Notes: generated from the sequence alone by a model not told the origin. A DNA stretch of 38,389 nt from an uncultured Muribaculaceae bacterium (GCA_947625935.1 CANQQE010000030.1:1-38389); one strand, 5' to 3'. Shown: positions 14,164-19,357, numbered from the stretch's first letter. Made by a program: numbers and translations.

Positions 14164-14278
14164 TCGGCGGCGTAAAGCACAATTCTCTAAAACTGCACTG
14201 TTCACAGAGGTTTCCGTCTCCACCGGAAAACTGTTCACAGTGTTGTTTTAGTTTCCTGAAAAACTCTAATATATCCAC
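14099..14278 (-). CDS. Small Cys-rich (probable zinc-binding) protein
   Basis: A 59-residue protein starting at GTG 14278 (VDILEFFRKLKQHCEQF), which has AGGGGGGTGA five bases upstream; a GTG at 14287 lies inside that ribosome site. Four cysteines in the pattern HCEQFSGGDGNLCEQCSFRELCFTPP resemble the short C-x(n)-CxxCxxxxxC proteins common in Clostridia phages. Role unknown. The gene follows junction repeat copy B and converges with the plus-strand gene at 13888. Confidence 0.65.
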   Translation of the reverse strand: MDILEFFRKLKQHCEQFSGGDGNLCEQCSFRELCFTPPITLTDEIVAQSLKRLAELQSE

Positions 14279-14296
14279 CGTATTCACCCCCCTTCT

Positions 14297-14307
14297 CTAC
14301 GCCGCGT
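14297..14307 (-). repeat. Junction repeat copy B (ACGCGGCGTAG)
   Basis: Minus-strand ACGCGGCGTAG followed by AGAAGGGGGGTGA and the start of the 14278 gene. The preceding in-frame codons read KLSRNAA-stop, not part of any complete gene. Confidence 0.7.
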
Positions 14308-14363
14308 TCCGTGACAATTTATTTTTGTAATGTTTTCTTAACAGTTATGCAATGTATTTGTAA

Positions 14364-14424
14364 TTGACTAGTACTATATATTGTAGTAAAATGTCCTTGT
14401 ATATAGAGAATACACAATATATAG
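14364..14424. promoter_or_regulatory. AT-rich operator-like inverted repeat with embedded promoter
   Basis: CTATATATTGT (14374-14384) and ACAATATATAG (14414-14424) are perfect 11-bp inverted arms 29 bases apart. A plus-strand promoter TTGACT-N17-TAAAAT (14364-14392) overlaps the left arm and would make RNA antisense to the small HTH gene at 14435-14626. No gene lies in 14311-14434. Confidence 0.5.
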
Positions 14425-14434
14425 TTCGTTTTGT

Positions 14435-14626
14435 TCACATAAAATCGTCAAGGGTTATTTCCGTATTCATAAGTATCGCCGCAAGCTCGTCCGCAGTCAT
14501 AACCCTCGCCCCGTTCAGTGAACGCCGCAGAAGCTCATACCGTATTCCTGCCGCTTCTGCAATAAACGAAATCTTTATCCCGTTTCGCCTCAAATATTCT
14601 GCTAACAACTGTTGTGTTTTTCTCAT
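14435..14626 (-). CDS. Small Cro-like helix-turn-helix protein
   Basis: A 63-residue XRE/Cro-type regulator: MRKTQQLLAEYLRRNGIKISFIAEAAGIRYELLRRSLNGARVMTADELAAIL. The helix-turn-helix is ISFIAEAAGIRYELLRRSLNG (residues 19-39), and it ends with the usual ITLDDFM. ATG 14626 is chosen because the protein family begins here and the upstream extension is unrelated; its ribosome site (GGGATGGTG) is weak. The AT-rich inverted repeat just downstream at 14374-14424 is a possible target. Confidence 0.7.
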   Translation of the reverse strand: MRKTQQLLAEYLRRNGIKISFIAEAAGIRYELLRRSLNGARVMTADELAAILMNTEITLDDFM

Positions 14627-14677
14627 ATGCACACCATCCCGTAAAATTCTACCACTGCGAAAGTGAGGTGATTTGAC

Positions 14678-14935
14678 TTGCAAATTGAAGGCGCAATTAT
14701 AAAAGAACAAGGCGTTACATTTTCAGTTGTTATAGTAAAGCCGTATGTCTTGAATAGTCCTTCGGAACAGGAAAACATCAGACAGTCATTGCAAAATGTT
14801 TTCCCGTCTCCTATAATCCTGATGGCACAAGATAGTCGGGGCGTTCCCACATACCAAGGTCGCCGTGATATAGTAAATTTTTTAGCGAAATTACACATAT
14901 CACAGATTCCTTGGAAAAAATATACCGTTAATTAG
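14678..14935 (+). CDS. Conserved small phage/mobile-element protein (plus strand)
   Basis: An 85-residue protein of a family I have seen in Clostridia and Bacilli phages and integrative elements: QIEGAIIKEQGVTFSVVIVKPYVLNS...FPSPIILMAQDSRGVPTYQGRRDIVNFLAKLHISQIPWKKYT. No function is known. The start is TTG 14678, with GTGAGGTGA six bases upstream. The 15 bases GAAAGTGAGGTGATT of its leader (14659-14673) are identical to those before the plus-strand gene at 15880, but here the promoter/dyad left arm is not intact. It converges with the HTH gene at 14932 with a four-base overlap. Confidence 0.75.
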   Translation: MQIEGAIIKEQGVTFSVVIVKPYVLNSPSEQENIRQSLQNVFPSPIILMAQDSRGVPTYQGRRDIVNFLAKLHISQIPWKKYTVN

Positions 14936-15243
14936 CCCATCGGGTTACTGAATTGAGGCATCCCGAACTTATCCTTCGGGATGTCCTCTGTTTTTACCCC
15001 GTCCATAAGCGGCGCTCCTTCCTGCAAAACTGTTTTTTTACAGCCAATCCCGAATAGCCTGTTCAGTTCTACATCCAGTGCAATCGCGATATTTTTTACA
15101 TCATTGTCGGTAATAACCTTACGTCCGTTCAGCATATTGTTGAATGTCTTAGGATTATATCCGGCACGCTCCGCAACCGAGCGCTGCAAAAATCCCTTCT
15201 CGCGGATTATCCGTTTAATATTCCCCGCCGTCGCCGATCTCAT
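14932..15243 (-). CDS. XRE-family helix-turn-helix regulator
   Basis: A 103-residue regulator starting MRSATAGNIKRIIREKGFLQRSVAERAGYNPKTFNNMLNGRKVITDNDVKNIAIALDVELNRLFG. The helix-turn-helix is LQRSVAERAGYNPKTFNNMLNG (residues 19-40). The tail (GAPLMDGVKTEDIPKDKFG) is disordered. ATG 15243 is set by AAAGGGGTGAG upstream; the longer frame to 15369 overlaps the preceding gene. It could act as Cro or as an anti-repressor for early promoters. Confidence 0.8.
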   Translation of the reverse strand: MRSATAGNIKRIIREKGFLQRSVAERAGYNPKTFNNMLNGRKVITDNDVKNIAIALDVELNRLFGIGCKKTVLQEGAPLMDGVKTEDIPKDKFGMPQFSNPMG

Positions 15244-15260
15244 AAAGCCCTCACCCCTTT

Positions 15261-15271
15261 CTACGCCGCGT
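15261..15271 (-). repeat. Junction repeat copy C (ACGCGGCGTAG)
   Basis: Minus-strand ACGCGGCGTAG followed by AAAGGGGTGAG and the start of the 15243 gene. The preceding frame reads RQKRTDAA-stop with no complete gene attached. Confidence 0.7.
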
Positions 15272-15331
15272 CTGTTCGCTTTTGGCGAACCCCATATGCC
15301 TATAAGTTCACAAATAGCCTCGAATGAACGG

Positions 15332-15547
15332 TCAATTCTGATGGGGTTCGTCAATAATATGCTTAACAAAAGTTTCGGTATCTTTTATAAACATATTTTT
15401 GACTGCGCAATCGTACGCTTCTTTTGTAATTTTTAAAATTGTCTCTATTTCTGTTAGTTCACTAAAATCGCGTTCTGACTCAATTTCAAGAGACAATTTT
15501 ATTTTATCGCCTTTTTTAGTTTCTTTTTCTATTACAGAAAATTTCAT
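15332..15547 (-). CDS. Hypothetical small phage protein
   Basis: A 71-residue charged protein: MKFSVIEKETKKGDKIKLSLEIESERDFSELTEIETILKITKEAYDCAVKNMF... It reads as a beta strand pair followed by two helices. I do not recognise a family. The start at ATG 15547 follows AGGGGGTGAGGAA; an upstream GTG at 15556 is inside that ribosome site. The gene lies in the early regulatory string just downstream of the Cro-like gene and an operator copy (15585-15601). Confidence 0.6.
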   Translation of the reverse strand: MKFSVIEKETKKGDKIKLSLEIESERDFSELTEIETILKITKEAYDCAVKNMFIKDTETFVKHIIDEPHQN

Positions 15548-15559
15548 TTTCCTCACCCC

Positions 15560-15570
15560 CTACGCCGCGT
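15560..15570 (-). repeat. Junction repeat copy D (ACGCGGCGTAG)
   Basis: This copy is the true end of the 15560-15799 gene, whose last codons read ATDAA-stop, followed by GGGGTGAG and the start of the 15547 gene. It is the only one of four copies still joined to a complete gene. Confidence 0.75.
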
Positions 15571-15799
15571 CCGTCGCTTTTAATATAACTTTATAAGTTA
15601 CTTCTTTTTTAAAAAAAATATCCATAGGGTTATTAATATTCAATTTTTCTGTCAAAAGCTCTATTTCATCACTGCCGAGAACGCCTTTTTTCAATTTCAA
15701 ACTAAGCGTTTTAGGTGCAATTCCTAACAGGTCAGCAACATCTTTTTGACGCAAGCCCTGACGAACCCATTCAGCTTTTAGTGCATTAACATCTAACAT
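15560..15799 (-). CDS. Cro-like helix-turn-helix protein (DUF739-like)
   Basis: A 79-residue regulator: MLDVNALKAEWVRQGLRQKDVADLLGIAPKTLSLKLKKGVLGSDEIELLTEKLNINNPMDIFFKKEVT. The helix-turn-helix is LRQKDVADLLGIAPKTLSLKLKKG (residues 16-39), and the NPMDIFF end is typical of the DUF739-like group of small phage Cro proteins. GAGAGGTGAT precedes ATG 15799. It is the second gene of the leftward early transcript, as expected for Cro. An operator copy for the repressor lies within its last codons. Confidence 0.82.
   Translation of the reverse strand: MLDVNALKAEWVRQGLRQKDVADLLGIAPKTLSLKLKKGVLGSDEIELLTEKLNINNPMDIFFKKEVTYKVILKATDAA
15585..15601. promoter_or_regulatory. Repressor operator copy O4 (inside a gene)
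   Basis: ATAACTTTATAAGTTAC differs by one base from a perfect GTAACTTnnnAAGTTAC palindrome. It lies 650 bases from the switch, in the 3' end of the Cro-like gene, where a bound repressor could block elongation or form a DNA loop. Confidence 0.55.
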
Positions 15800-15823
15800 T
15801 TATATCACCTCTCTTTACAAATA

Positions 15824-15877
15824 TTGCTTTTTTGCCTGACTTATGTTATAATCACCGTAGAAAGTGAGGTGATTATA
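15824..15877 (+). promoter_or_regulatory. Promoter with dyad TATAATCACC-N11-GGTGATTATA (copy 2)
   Basis: TTGCTT (15824-15829), 17 bases, TATAAT (15847-15852) with an extended TGT. The 10-bp arms TATAATCACC (15847-15856) and GGTGATTATA (15868-15877) are the same as in copy 1 at 13859-13888, with one extra spacer base. The right arm holds the ribosome site of the 15880 gene. Confidence 0.7.
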
Positions 15878-15879
15878 AA

Positions 15880-16068
15880 ATGGAAATTAATCAAATCGCT
15901 CATGATATTACGCTAACCATTCTACAAAACAAGATTGCGGATCAGTCTCCCGAACAGTTTGTAGCGACATACTTTGAAACTCTGCAAAAAGTTACTGATG
16001 CCGTGATACAACATAAACGTGATAATCGACCAAAAGGTCGCGTAGTATCAAGAGATACAATTTCCTAA
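15880..16068 (+). CDS. Small phage protein, plus-strand gene next to the switch
   Basis: A 62-residue helical protein: MEINQIAHDITLTILQNKIADQSPEQFVATYFETLQKVTDAVIQHKRDNRPKGRVVSRDTIS. It resembles small proteins often found beside regulators in Clostridia mobile elements, of unknown role. GTGAGGTGAT is the ribosome site before ATG 15880, and a near-consensus promoter lies in a dyad shared with the 13888 gene. The leftward early transcript from 16267 is antisense to it, so lytic transcription would oppose it. Confidence 0.65.
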   Translation: MEINQIAHDITLTILQNKIADQSPEQFVATYFETLQKVTDAVIQHKRDNRPKGRVVSRDTIS

Positions 16069-16070
16069 TG

Positions 16071-16229
16071 TCAAATATTATTGAAATAATCAATAATCAT
16101 CCGTAACACTGCCGGTGCGTAATCTAAGAAGCGTTCCGGCTGTGTTTTTTTTATCTCTGATAACATATCTACTGCCGAGATAACTAACTTACACGCCTCT
16201 TTTGTTAAATCAATCTCCTTTTCTCTCAC
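16071..16229 (-). CDS. First gene of the leftward early operon, 52 residues
   Basis: A 52-residue protein read from GTG 16229 with AGAGGTGAG five bases upstream: MREKEIDLTKEACKLVISAVDMLSEI, then KKTQPERFLDYAPAVLRMIIDYFNNI. It is all-helical and I do not recognise a family. It sits directly downstream of the leftward promoter (-10 at 16274-16279), with operator O1 in its leader, so it is the first lytic product. The tail nearly touches the convergent plus-strand gene (ends 16068 and 16071). Confidence 0.65.
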   Translation of the reverse strand: MREKEIDLTKEACKLVISAVDMLSEIKKTQPERFLDYAPAVLRMIIDYFNNI

Positions 16230-16252
16230 TTTTCTCACCTCTTTTCTTGATA

Positions 16253-16269
16253 GTAACTTATTAAGTTAC
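16253..16269. promoter_or_regulatory. Repressor operator O1
   Basis: GTAACTTATTAAGTTAC is a perfect 7-3-7 palindrome at the start region of the leftward transcript. Confidence 0.75.
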
Positions 16270-16273
16270 TTGC

Positions 16274-16302
16274 ATTGTACCATATATCTTGTAACTTGTC
16301 AA
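16274..16302 (-). promoter_or_regulatory. Leftward early (lytic) promoter
   Basis: On the minus strand TTGACA (16302-16297), 17 bases, TACAAT (16279-16274) with TGG before the -10. The -35 box lies within operator O2 and the start site in O1, so bound repressor should shut it off. Confidence 0.82.
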
Positions 16303-16307
16303 GTGTT
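16291..16307. promoter_or_regulatory. Repressor operator O2
   Basis: GTAACTTGTCAAGTGTT: the left half is perfect and the right half matches at four of seven bases. It covers the -35 box of the leftward promoter. Confidence 0.65.
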
Positions 16308-16330
16308 TTTTGAAAATTTTATTTACTTTT

Positions 16331-16347
16331 TTGACTTGACAGGTTAC
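16331..16347. promoter_or_regulatory. Repressor operator O3
   Basis: TTGACTTGACAGGTTAC: six of seven bases match in the right half and four of seven in the left half. It overlaps the -35 of the repressor's own promoter and is the weakest copy, as expected for negative autoregulation at high repressor level. Confidence 0.55.
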
Positions 16348-16364
16348 ACAATAGGTGCTATACT
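16336..16364 (+). promoter_or_regulatory. Repressor promoter (rightward)
   Basis: TTGACA (16336-16341), 17 bases, TATACT (16359-16364) with an extended TGC. Start near 16371 gives a very short leader before the repressor start codon. Confidence 0.8.
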
Positions 16365-16393
16365 ATAATAAAAAGGATGGAAGGATGTTTTCT

Positions 16394-17032
16394 ATGACTA
16401 AAGGTGAAAAAATAAGATCCTTGCGAGAACAATTCAAACTTACTCAAACTGAATTGGCAAAAAGATTGAATACAACCAAGCAGAATATATATAAATACGA
16501 AAATAATATTGTTACAAACATTCCGTCGGATAAAATTGAAATTATGGCAGATATATTCTCGGTATCTCCTGCCTATATAATGGGTTGGGAAAGCGAAAAT
16601 GATAGTCGTCCTCTCAATATTATTCCGGCGAATATATCAGATTACGTCAATATCCCCGTAATCGGCAAGGTCGCCGCAGGCATAGAGTGTTTCGCCGAGG
16701 ATAACATAGTCGATTATGAGCCGGTTTCCCCTGATGATATTACCGAAGGCGATGAATACGCGTTTCTGAAAGTAGTCGGTGACAGTATGGAGCCGCAATT
16801 CAGAGAAGGAGATCTCGTTCTTATCCGCGTCCAGCCCTCGGTTGACAGCGGCAGCTATGCCGTAGTAATCGTTGATGATGAAAACGGTCTTGTAAAACGT
16901 GTTATATACGATAAAAACTGGATTGAACTGCAGTCGCTCAATTCCATATATGCCCCCCGCCGCTTCGAAGGATCCGAAGTCGAGCGTATCAGAGTGTTCG
17001 GGCTGGTAAAGGCATTGAAAAGAAAATTTTAA
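16394..17032 (+). CDS. LexA/CI-like phage repressor (HTH + S24 self-cleavage domain)
   Basis: A 212-residue repressor of lytic genes. Residues 1-60 are an XRE helix-turn-helix (KIRSLREQFKLTQTELAKRLNTTKQNIYKYEN). Residues 85-212 are a LexA/S24 peptidase-like domain with the cleavage site Ala95-Gly96 (KVAAGIECF), catalytic Ser131 in VGDSMEP and catalytic Lys168 in NGLVKRVIY. So RecA-stimulated self-cleavage, and induction by DNA damage, is expected. ATG 16394 has AAGGA eight bases upstream; ATG 16385 is also possible, and an earlier ATG at 16355 is before the transcription start. It binds the GTAACTTnnnAAGTTAC sites and starts an operon with the lipoprotein. Confidence 0.92.
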   Translation: MTKGEKIRSLREQFKLTQTELAKRLNTTKQNIYKYENNIVTNIPSDKIEIMADIFSVSPAYIMGWESENDSRPLNIIPANISDYVNIPVIGKVAAGIECFAEDNIVDYEPVSPDDITEGDEYAFLKVVGDSMEPQFREGDLVLIRVQPSVDSGSYAVVIVDDENGLVKRVIYDKNWIELQSLNSIYAPRRFEGSEVERIRVFGLVKALKRKF

Positions 17033-17053
17033 TAAATCAAAGGAGGAATTTTT

Positions 17054-17773
17054 ATGAAGAAAATAGTATCATTGGCACTATCCGCAATCATGTTGTTATC
17101 AATCACCGCCTGCGGCAACAACGCCGAGCTGGAACAGCTCCGCAAGGAAAATGAAGAATTAAAGCAACAGCTGACAACTCAACCGCCTTCAACTAAAGCT
17201 CCGGGAGAGGCATTAAAAGCCGAAGATGTTTGCTCCGTTAAGGAACTTAAATGGACAAAGCACTATAGCAATGCCGTTAATTATCATGATGATTTAATTA
17301 TAACAAATACGTATAATACTGCCTTACAATATAACGTAGATATGCTGTTTTATGATGCTGACGGTAATGTAATAGGTACGGATGATTACACAACCCATCC
17401 GGTGTTAAACGGTCAAAGCACTTATGTGAATTTGTATCTTGACGATGCCGAATTTAGCTCTGTTGAATATACGATCACACCTAAGCGCTCATCCTCCACG
17501 CCAATAGATATTTCCAAGCTAACATACGAACTATCTAATGGCGGAAACGACACAAAATATGTGCTGAGTATGACAAATAATGATACCGTTGATTACTACA
17601 ATACAGCAGCCTATATTGTTTTTTATAACGGTGATGAAATAGTAGAGGTTGAGTATCAAAATGTCGCTAATTCCGACTATACACTTGCCGCAGGAGCAAC
17701 AGAATACGAAGATTTTTCATTTGATGATTTGTATACTGATTATGAAATATACCCTATAGGTCGAATAAAATAA
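17054..17773 (+). CDS. Surface lipoprotein in the lysogeny module (candidate superinfection exclusion)
   Basis: A 239-residue lipoprotein. The signal peptide MKKIVSLALSAIMLLSITAC ends in lipobox ITAC with Cys20 as the lipidated residue, followed by a short coiled coil (AELEQLRKENEELKQQL) and a Pro/Thr linker. Two similar beta-rich domains follow, about residues 57-145 and 150-239, each with the pattern ..L.ITNxYxxxxxYN..xxFYxxxGxxIxxxxY.., ending in LYTDYEIYPIGRIK, like FxLYD-type immunoglobulin-like domains. It follows the repressor by 21 bases (AAAGGAGG) and so should be made in lysogens. A lipoprotein at this position excludes other phages in Streptococcus phage TP-J34 (Ltp); this one is unrelated in sequence, so that role is inference. 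Confidence 0.8.
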   Translation: MKKIVSLALSAIMLLSITACGNNAELEQLRKENEELKQQLTTQPPSTKAPGEALKAEDVCSVKELKWTKHYSNAVNYHDDLIITNTYNTALQYNVDMLFYDADGNVIGTDDYTTHPVLNGQSTYVNLYLDDAEFSSVEYTITPKRSSSTPIDISKLTYELSNGGNDTKYVLSMTNNDTVDYYNTAAYIVFYNGDEIVEVEYQNVANSDYTLAAGATEYEDFSFDDLYTDYEIYPIGRIK

Positions 17774-17843
17774 TAAAAAATCCCCCGACCGCTACCAACA
17801 GTCGGGAGACTGAATAGAAGTGCTATGATATAACACCAAAACC
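17773..17843 (-). ncRNA. Candidate small RNA 3 (about 70 nt), against the lysogeny operon
   Basis: A minus-strand promoter (17878-17850) should start an RNA near 17843. It ends at a terminator of nine pairs (17801-17809 with 17781-17789, including one G-U pair) followed by six T on the minus strand (17780-17775). The RNA includes one arm of the 15-bp inverted repeat. There is no start codon with a ribosome site. The hairpin has no T run in the plus direction, so it is not the lipoprotein operon's own terminator. Confidence 0.6.
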
Positions 17844-17865
17844 AATTAAATTATATCATAGCACT
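17819..17865. repeat. 15-bp perfect inverted repeat before the integrase
   Basis: AGTGCTATGATATAA (17819-17833) and TTATATCATAGCACT (17851-17865) are perfect inverted arms with a 17-base loop. It lies 40 bases before the integrase ATG. The right arm contains the -10 box of the small RNA 3 promoter. It could be an operator for integrase control or an RNA hairpin in the integrase leader. Confidence 0.7.
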
Positions 17866-17878
17866 CCGCAAAAATCAA
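17850..17878 (-). promoter_or_regulatory. Promoter of small RNA 3
   Basis: On the minus strand TTGATT (17878-17873), 17 bases, TATAAT (17855-17850) with TGA before the -10. It has the same architecture as the promoters at 11874, 13081 and 15824. Confidence 0.72.
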
Positions 17879-17905
17879 GCAAAATTCGAAAGGAGTGTTA
17901 TTTTT

Positions 17906-19057
17906 ATGCCGATTTATAAAATGAAAGGCAAAAAAGACGGTTTGCAGAAGTACCGCGTCCGCATAAATTATACCGACAGCGCCGGCATAAGGCGCCAACT
18001 CGACCGCGTCGCCTACGGATCGGAACAAGCGAAGGAACTCGAACGCCAATTAAACCGCGACCTGCGCGAGGAGACAATAGGTAAAATCACGCTCCAACAG
18101 CTTTACGATGAGTATATCGCCACCAAGCAATATGAGGTGCGCGAAAGCACTATGCGGACTATACGCGGCAGGCTCTCGCTCTACGTTCTGCCGGAGCTTG
18201 GAAGCTATCGTATAGACAATCTTAATTCCACCGTGCTGCAAAAATGGAAACAGTATATAGAGAATTGCTCAAACGCTAAAAACCCGTCCGAAAAGCTATC
18301 CTCGTCAATGAAAAAGAGTATTTTCGGCGAATTTCGCGCGCTGCTTAATTATGCGGTTAAAATGGAATATCTTATAAAAAACCCTCTTAACACTGTCGGA
18401 AACTTCCGCGATGCGTATGAAACAAAAAAAGAAATGGATTTCTACACCGCCGACGAGTTTAAAAAATTCAAAGCCGCCGCGTTGAAACAAGCCGAAGAAG
18501 TCGAAAAAAAGACCGGCAGCATATTCGAGTGGTATTTCTACGTATTTTTTAATATCGCTTTCTATACCGGAATGCGGAAGGGCGAAATAAATGCGTTGAA
18601 GTGGACTGATATAGAAAATAATATTATTCATGTCCGCCGCAGCATAGCGCAAAAACTTAAAGGAGCGGATCGCGAAACACCGCCCAAGAACAAATCATCT
18701 ATCCGCGACCTGCAAATACCGCTCCCGTTAGAAAATATACTTACCGAGCACCGCCGACGCTGTGAAAGAATAAGCGGTTTTACCGCCGACTGGCGCATAT
18801 GCGGCGGTGCTGCCTGTTTACGTGACACCACAATTCAGCATCGTAACGAGCAATACGCGAAATCCGCCGGACTGAAAGTTATCAGAATACACGATTTCCG
18901 CCACAGCCACGCCTCGCTTTTAGCGAACAACGGGATAAACATACAAGAGATAGCCCGCCGCCTCGGTCACTCAAAAATAGAAATGACGTGGAACGTATAC
19001 TCGCACTTATATCCCCGCGAAGAAGAACGTGCATTGGACATATTAAACAAGGTTTAA
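17906..19057 (+). CDS. int: Tyrosine recombinase integrase
   Basis: A 383-residue integrase of the Tn916/lambda type that recombines attP with attB. Residues 1-55 form an arm-binding AP2-like domain (KDGLQKYRVRINYTDSAGIRRQLDR), residues 62-160 the SAM-like core-binding domain, and 175-383 the catalytic domain. The catalytic residues are present: Arg224 (TGMRKGE), His329 and Arg332 (HDFRHSHAS), His355 (LGHSKIEM) and the nucleophile Tyr365 (NVYSHL), so the enzyme looks intact. AAAGGAG precedes ATG 17906. attP lies 160 bases downstream. No excisionase was recognised; one of the small HTH proteins might serve. Confidence 0.96.
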   Translation: MPIYKMKGKKDGLQKYRVRINYTDSAGIRRQLDRVAYGSEQAKELERQLNRDLREETIGKITLQQLYDEYIATKQYEVRESTMRTIRGRLSLYVLPELGSYRIDNLNSTVLQKWKQYIENCSNAKNPSEKLSSSMKKSIFGEFRALLNYAVKMEYLIKNPLNTVGNFRDAYETKKEMDFYTADEFKKFKAAALKQAEEVEKKTGSIFEWYFYVFFNIAFYTGMRKGEINALKWTDIENNIIHVRRSIAQKLKGADRETPPKNKSSIRDLQIPLPLENILTEHRRRCERISGFTADWRICGGAACLRDTTIQHRNEQYAKSAGLKVIRIHDFRHSHASLLANNGINIQEIARRLGHSKIEMTWNVYSHLYPREEERALDILNKV

Positions 19058-19071
19058 TCCGGTCAATTTCA

Positions 19072-19095
19072 TACACGATTCTTACACGTTTAATT
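19072..19095 (+). promoter_or_regulatory. int arm sites: Integrase arm-type sites, left pair
   Basis: TACACGATT (19072-19080) and TACACGTT (19083-19090) are direct repeats 11 bases apart. The same pair, TACACGATT twice, occurs at 19076+200, on the other side of the attP core. Direct repeats flanking the core are the expected arm sites of this integrase class. Confidence 0.6.
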
Positions 19096-19213
19096 AAAAA
19101 TTGTACAAAACAGAAATAACAAATAAAATAATATAAATTAATAAAATCGGCATAAACACTATGTTTTTATCATTCATTAAAAAGCTAACAGGCTACAAAA
19201 ACATACACAGTTC

Positions 19214-19232
19214 ATTCCTGTCATCTGCACCA
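19214..19232. other. attP: attP core, matching a tRNA 3' end
   Basis: ATTCCTGTCATCTGCACCA reads as the last part of a tRNA: T-loop/T-stem end, seven-base acceptor strand CATCTGC, discriminator A and CCA. The matching 5' acceptor strand would be GCAGATG, as in clostridial tRNA-Leu genes, which also have A73. The bases further upstream do not form a T-arm, so this is not a complete tRNA gene. Integration at a tRNA-Leu 3' end is inferred. Confidence 0.65.
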
Positions 19233-19239
19233 AAGACGC

Positions 19240-19267
19240 AAAATACCGCGTTAATACGCGGTATTTT
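19240..19267. terminator. Bidirectional terminator beside attP
   Basis: A perfect 12-bp stem (19240-19251 with 19256-19267) with a four-base loop, followed by GTTTTTTAT on the plus side and preceded by A-rich bases. It ends the integrase transcript and insulates the lysis genes. Confidence 0.85.
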
Positions 19268-19274
19268 GTTTTTT

Positions 19275-19295
19275 ATACACGATTTTTACACGATT
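19275..19295 (+). promoter_or_regulatory. int arm sites: Integrase arm-type sites, right pair
   Basis: TACACGATT at 19276-19284 and again at 19287-19295, 11 bases apart, repeating the spacing of the left pair. Nothing else is seen in 19296-19357. Confidence 0.6.
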
Positions 19296-19357
19296 TTTTT
19301 CTATTGCTGAGCAAAAAAAGCGGCGGATTTGCTCCGCCGCCCCTTTCTCATCGCTTC

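Noticed and set aside
15244-15369. N-terminal extension of the XRE regulator at 14932-15243
   Set aside because: It overlaps the end of the preceding gene and the junction repeat; AAAGGGGTGAG marks the internal ATG at 15243 as the start.
19201-19232. A tRNA gene at attP
   Set aside because: Only the 3' end (acceptor strand, part of the T-arm, CCA) is present; no D-arm, anticodon arm or 5' acceptor strand is found upstream.
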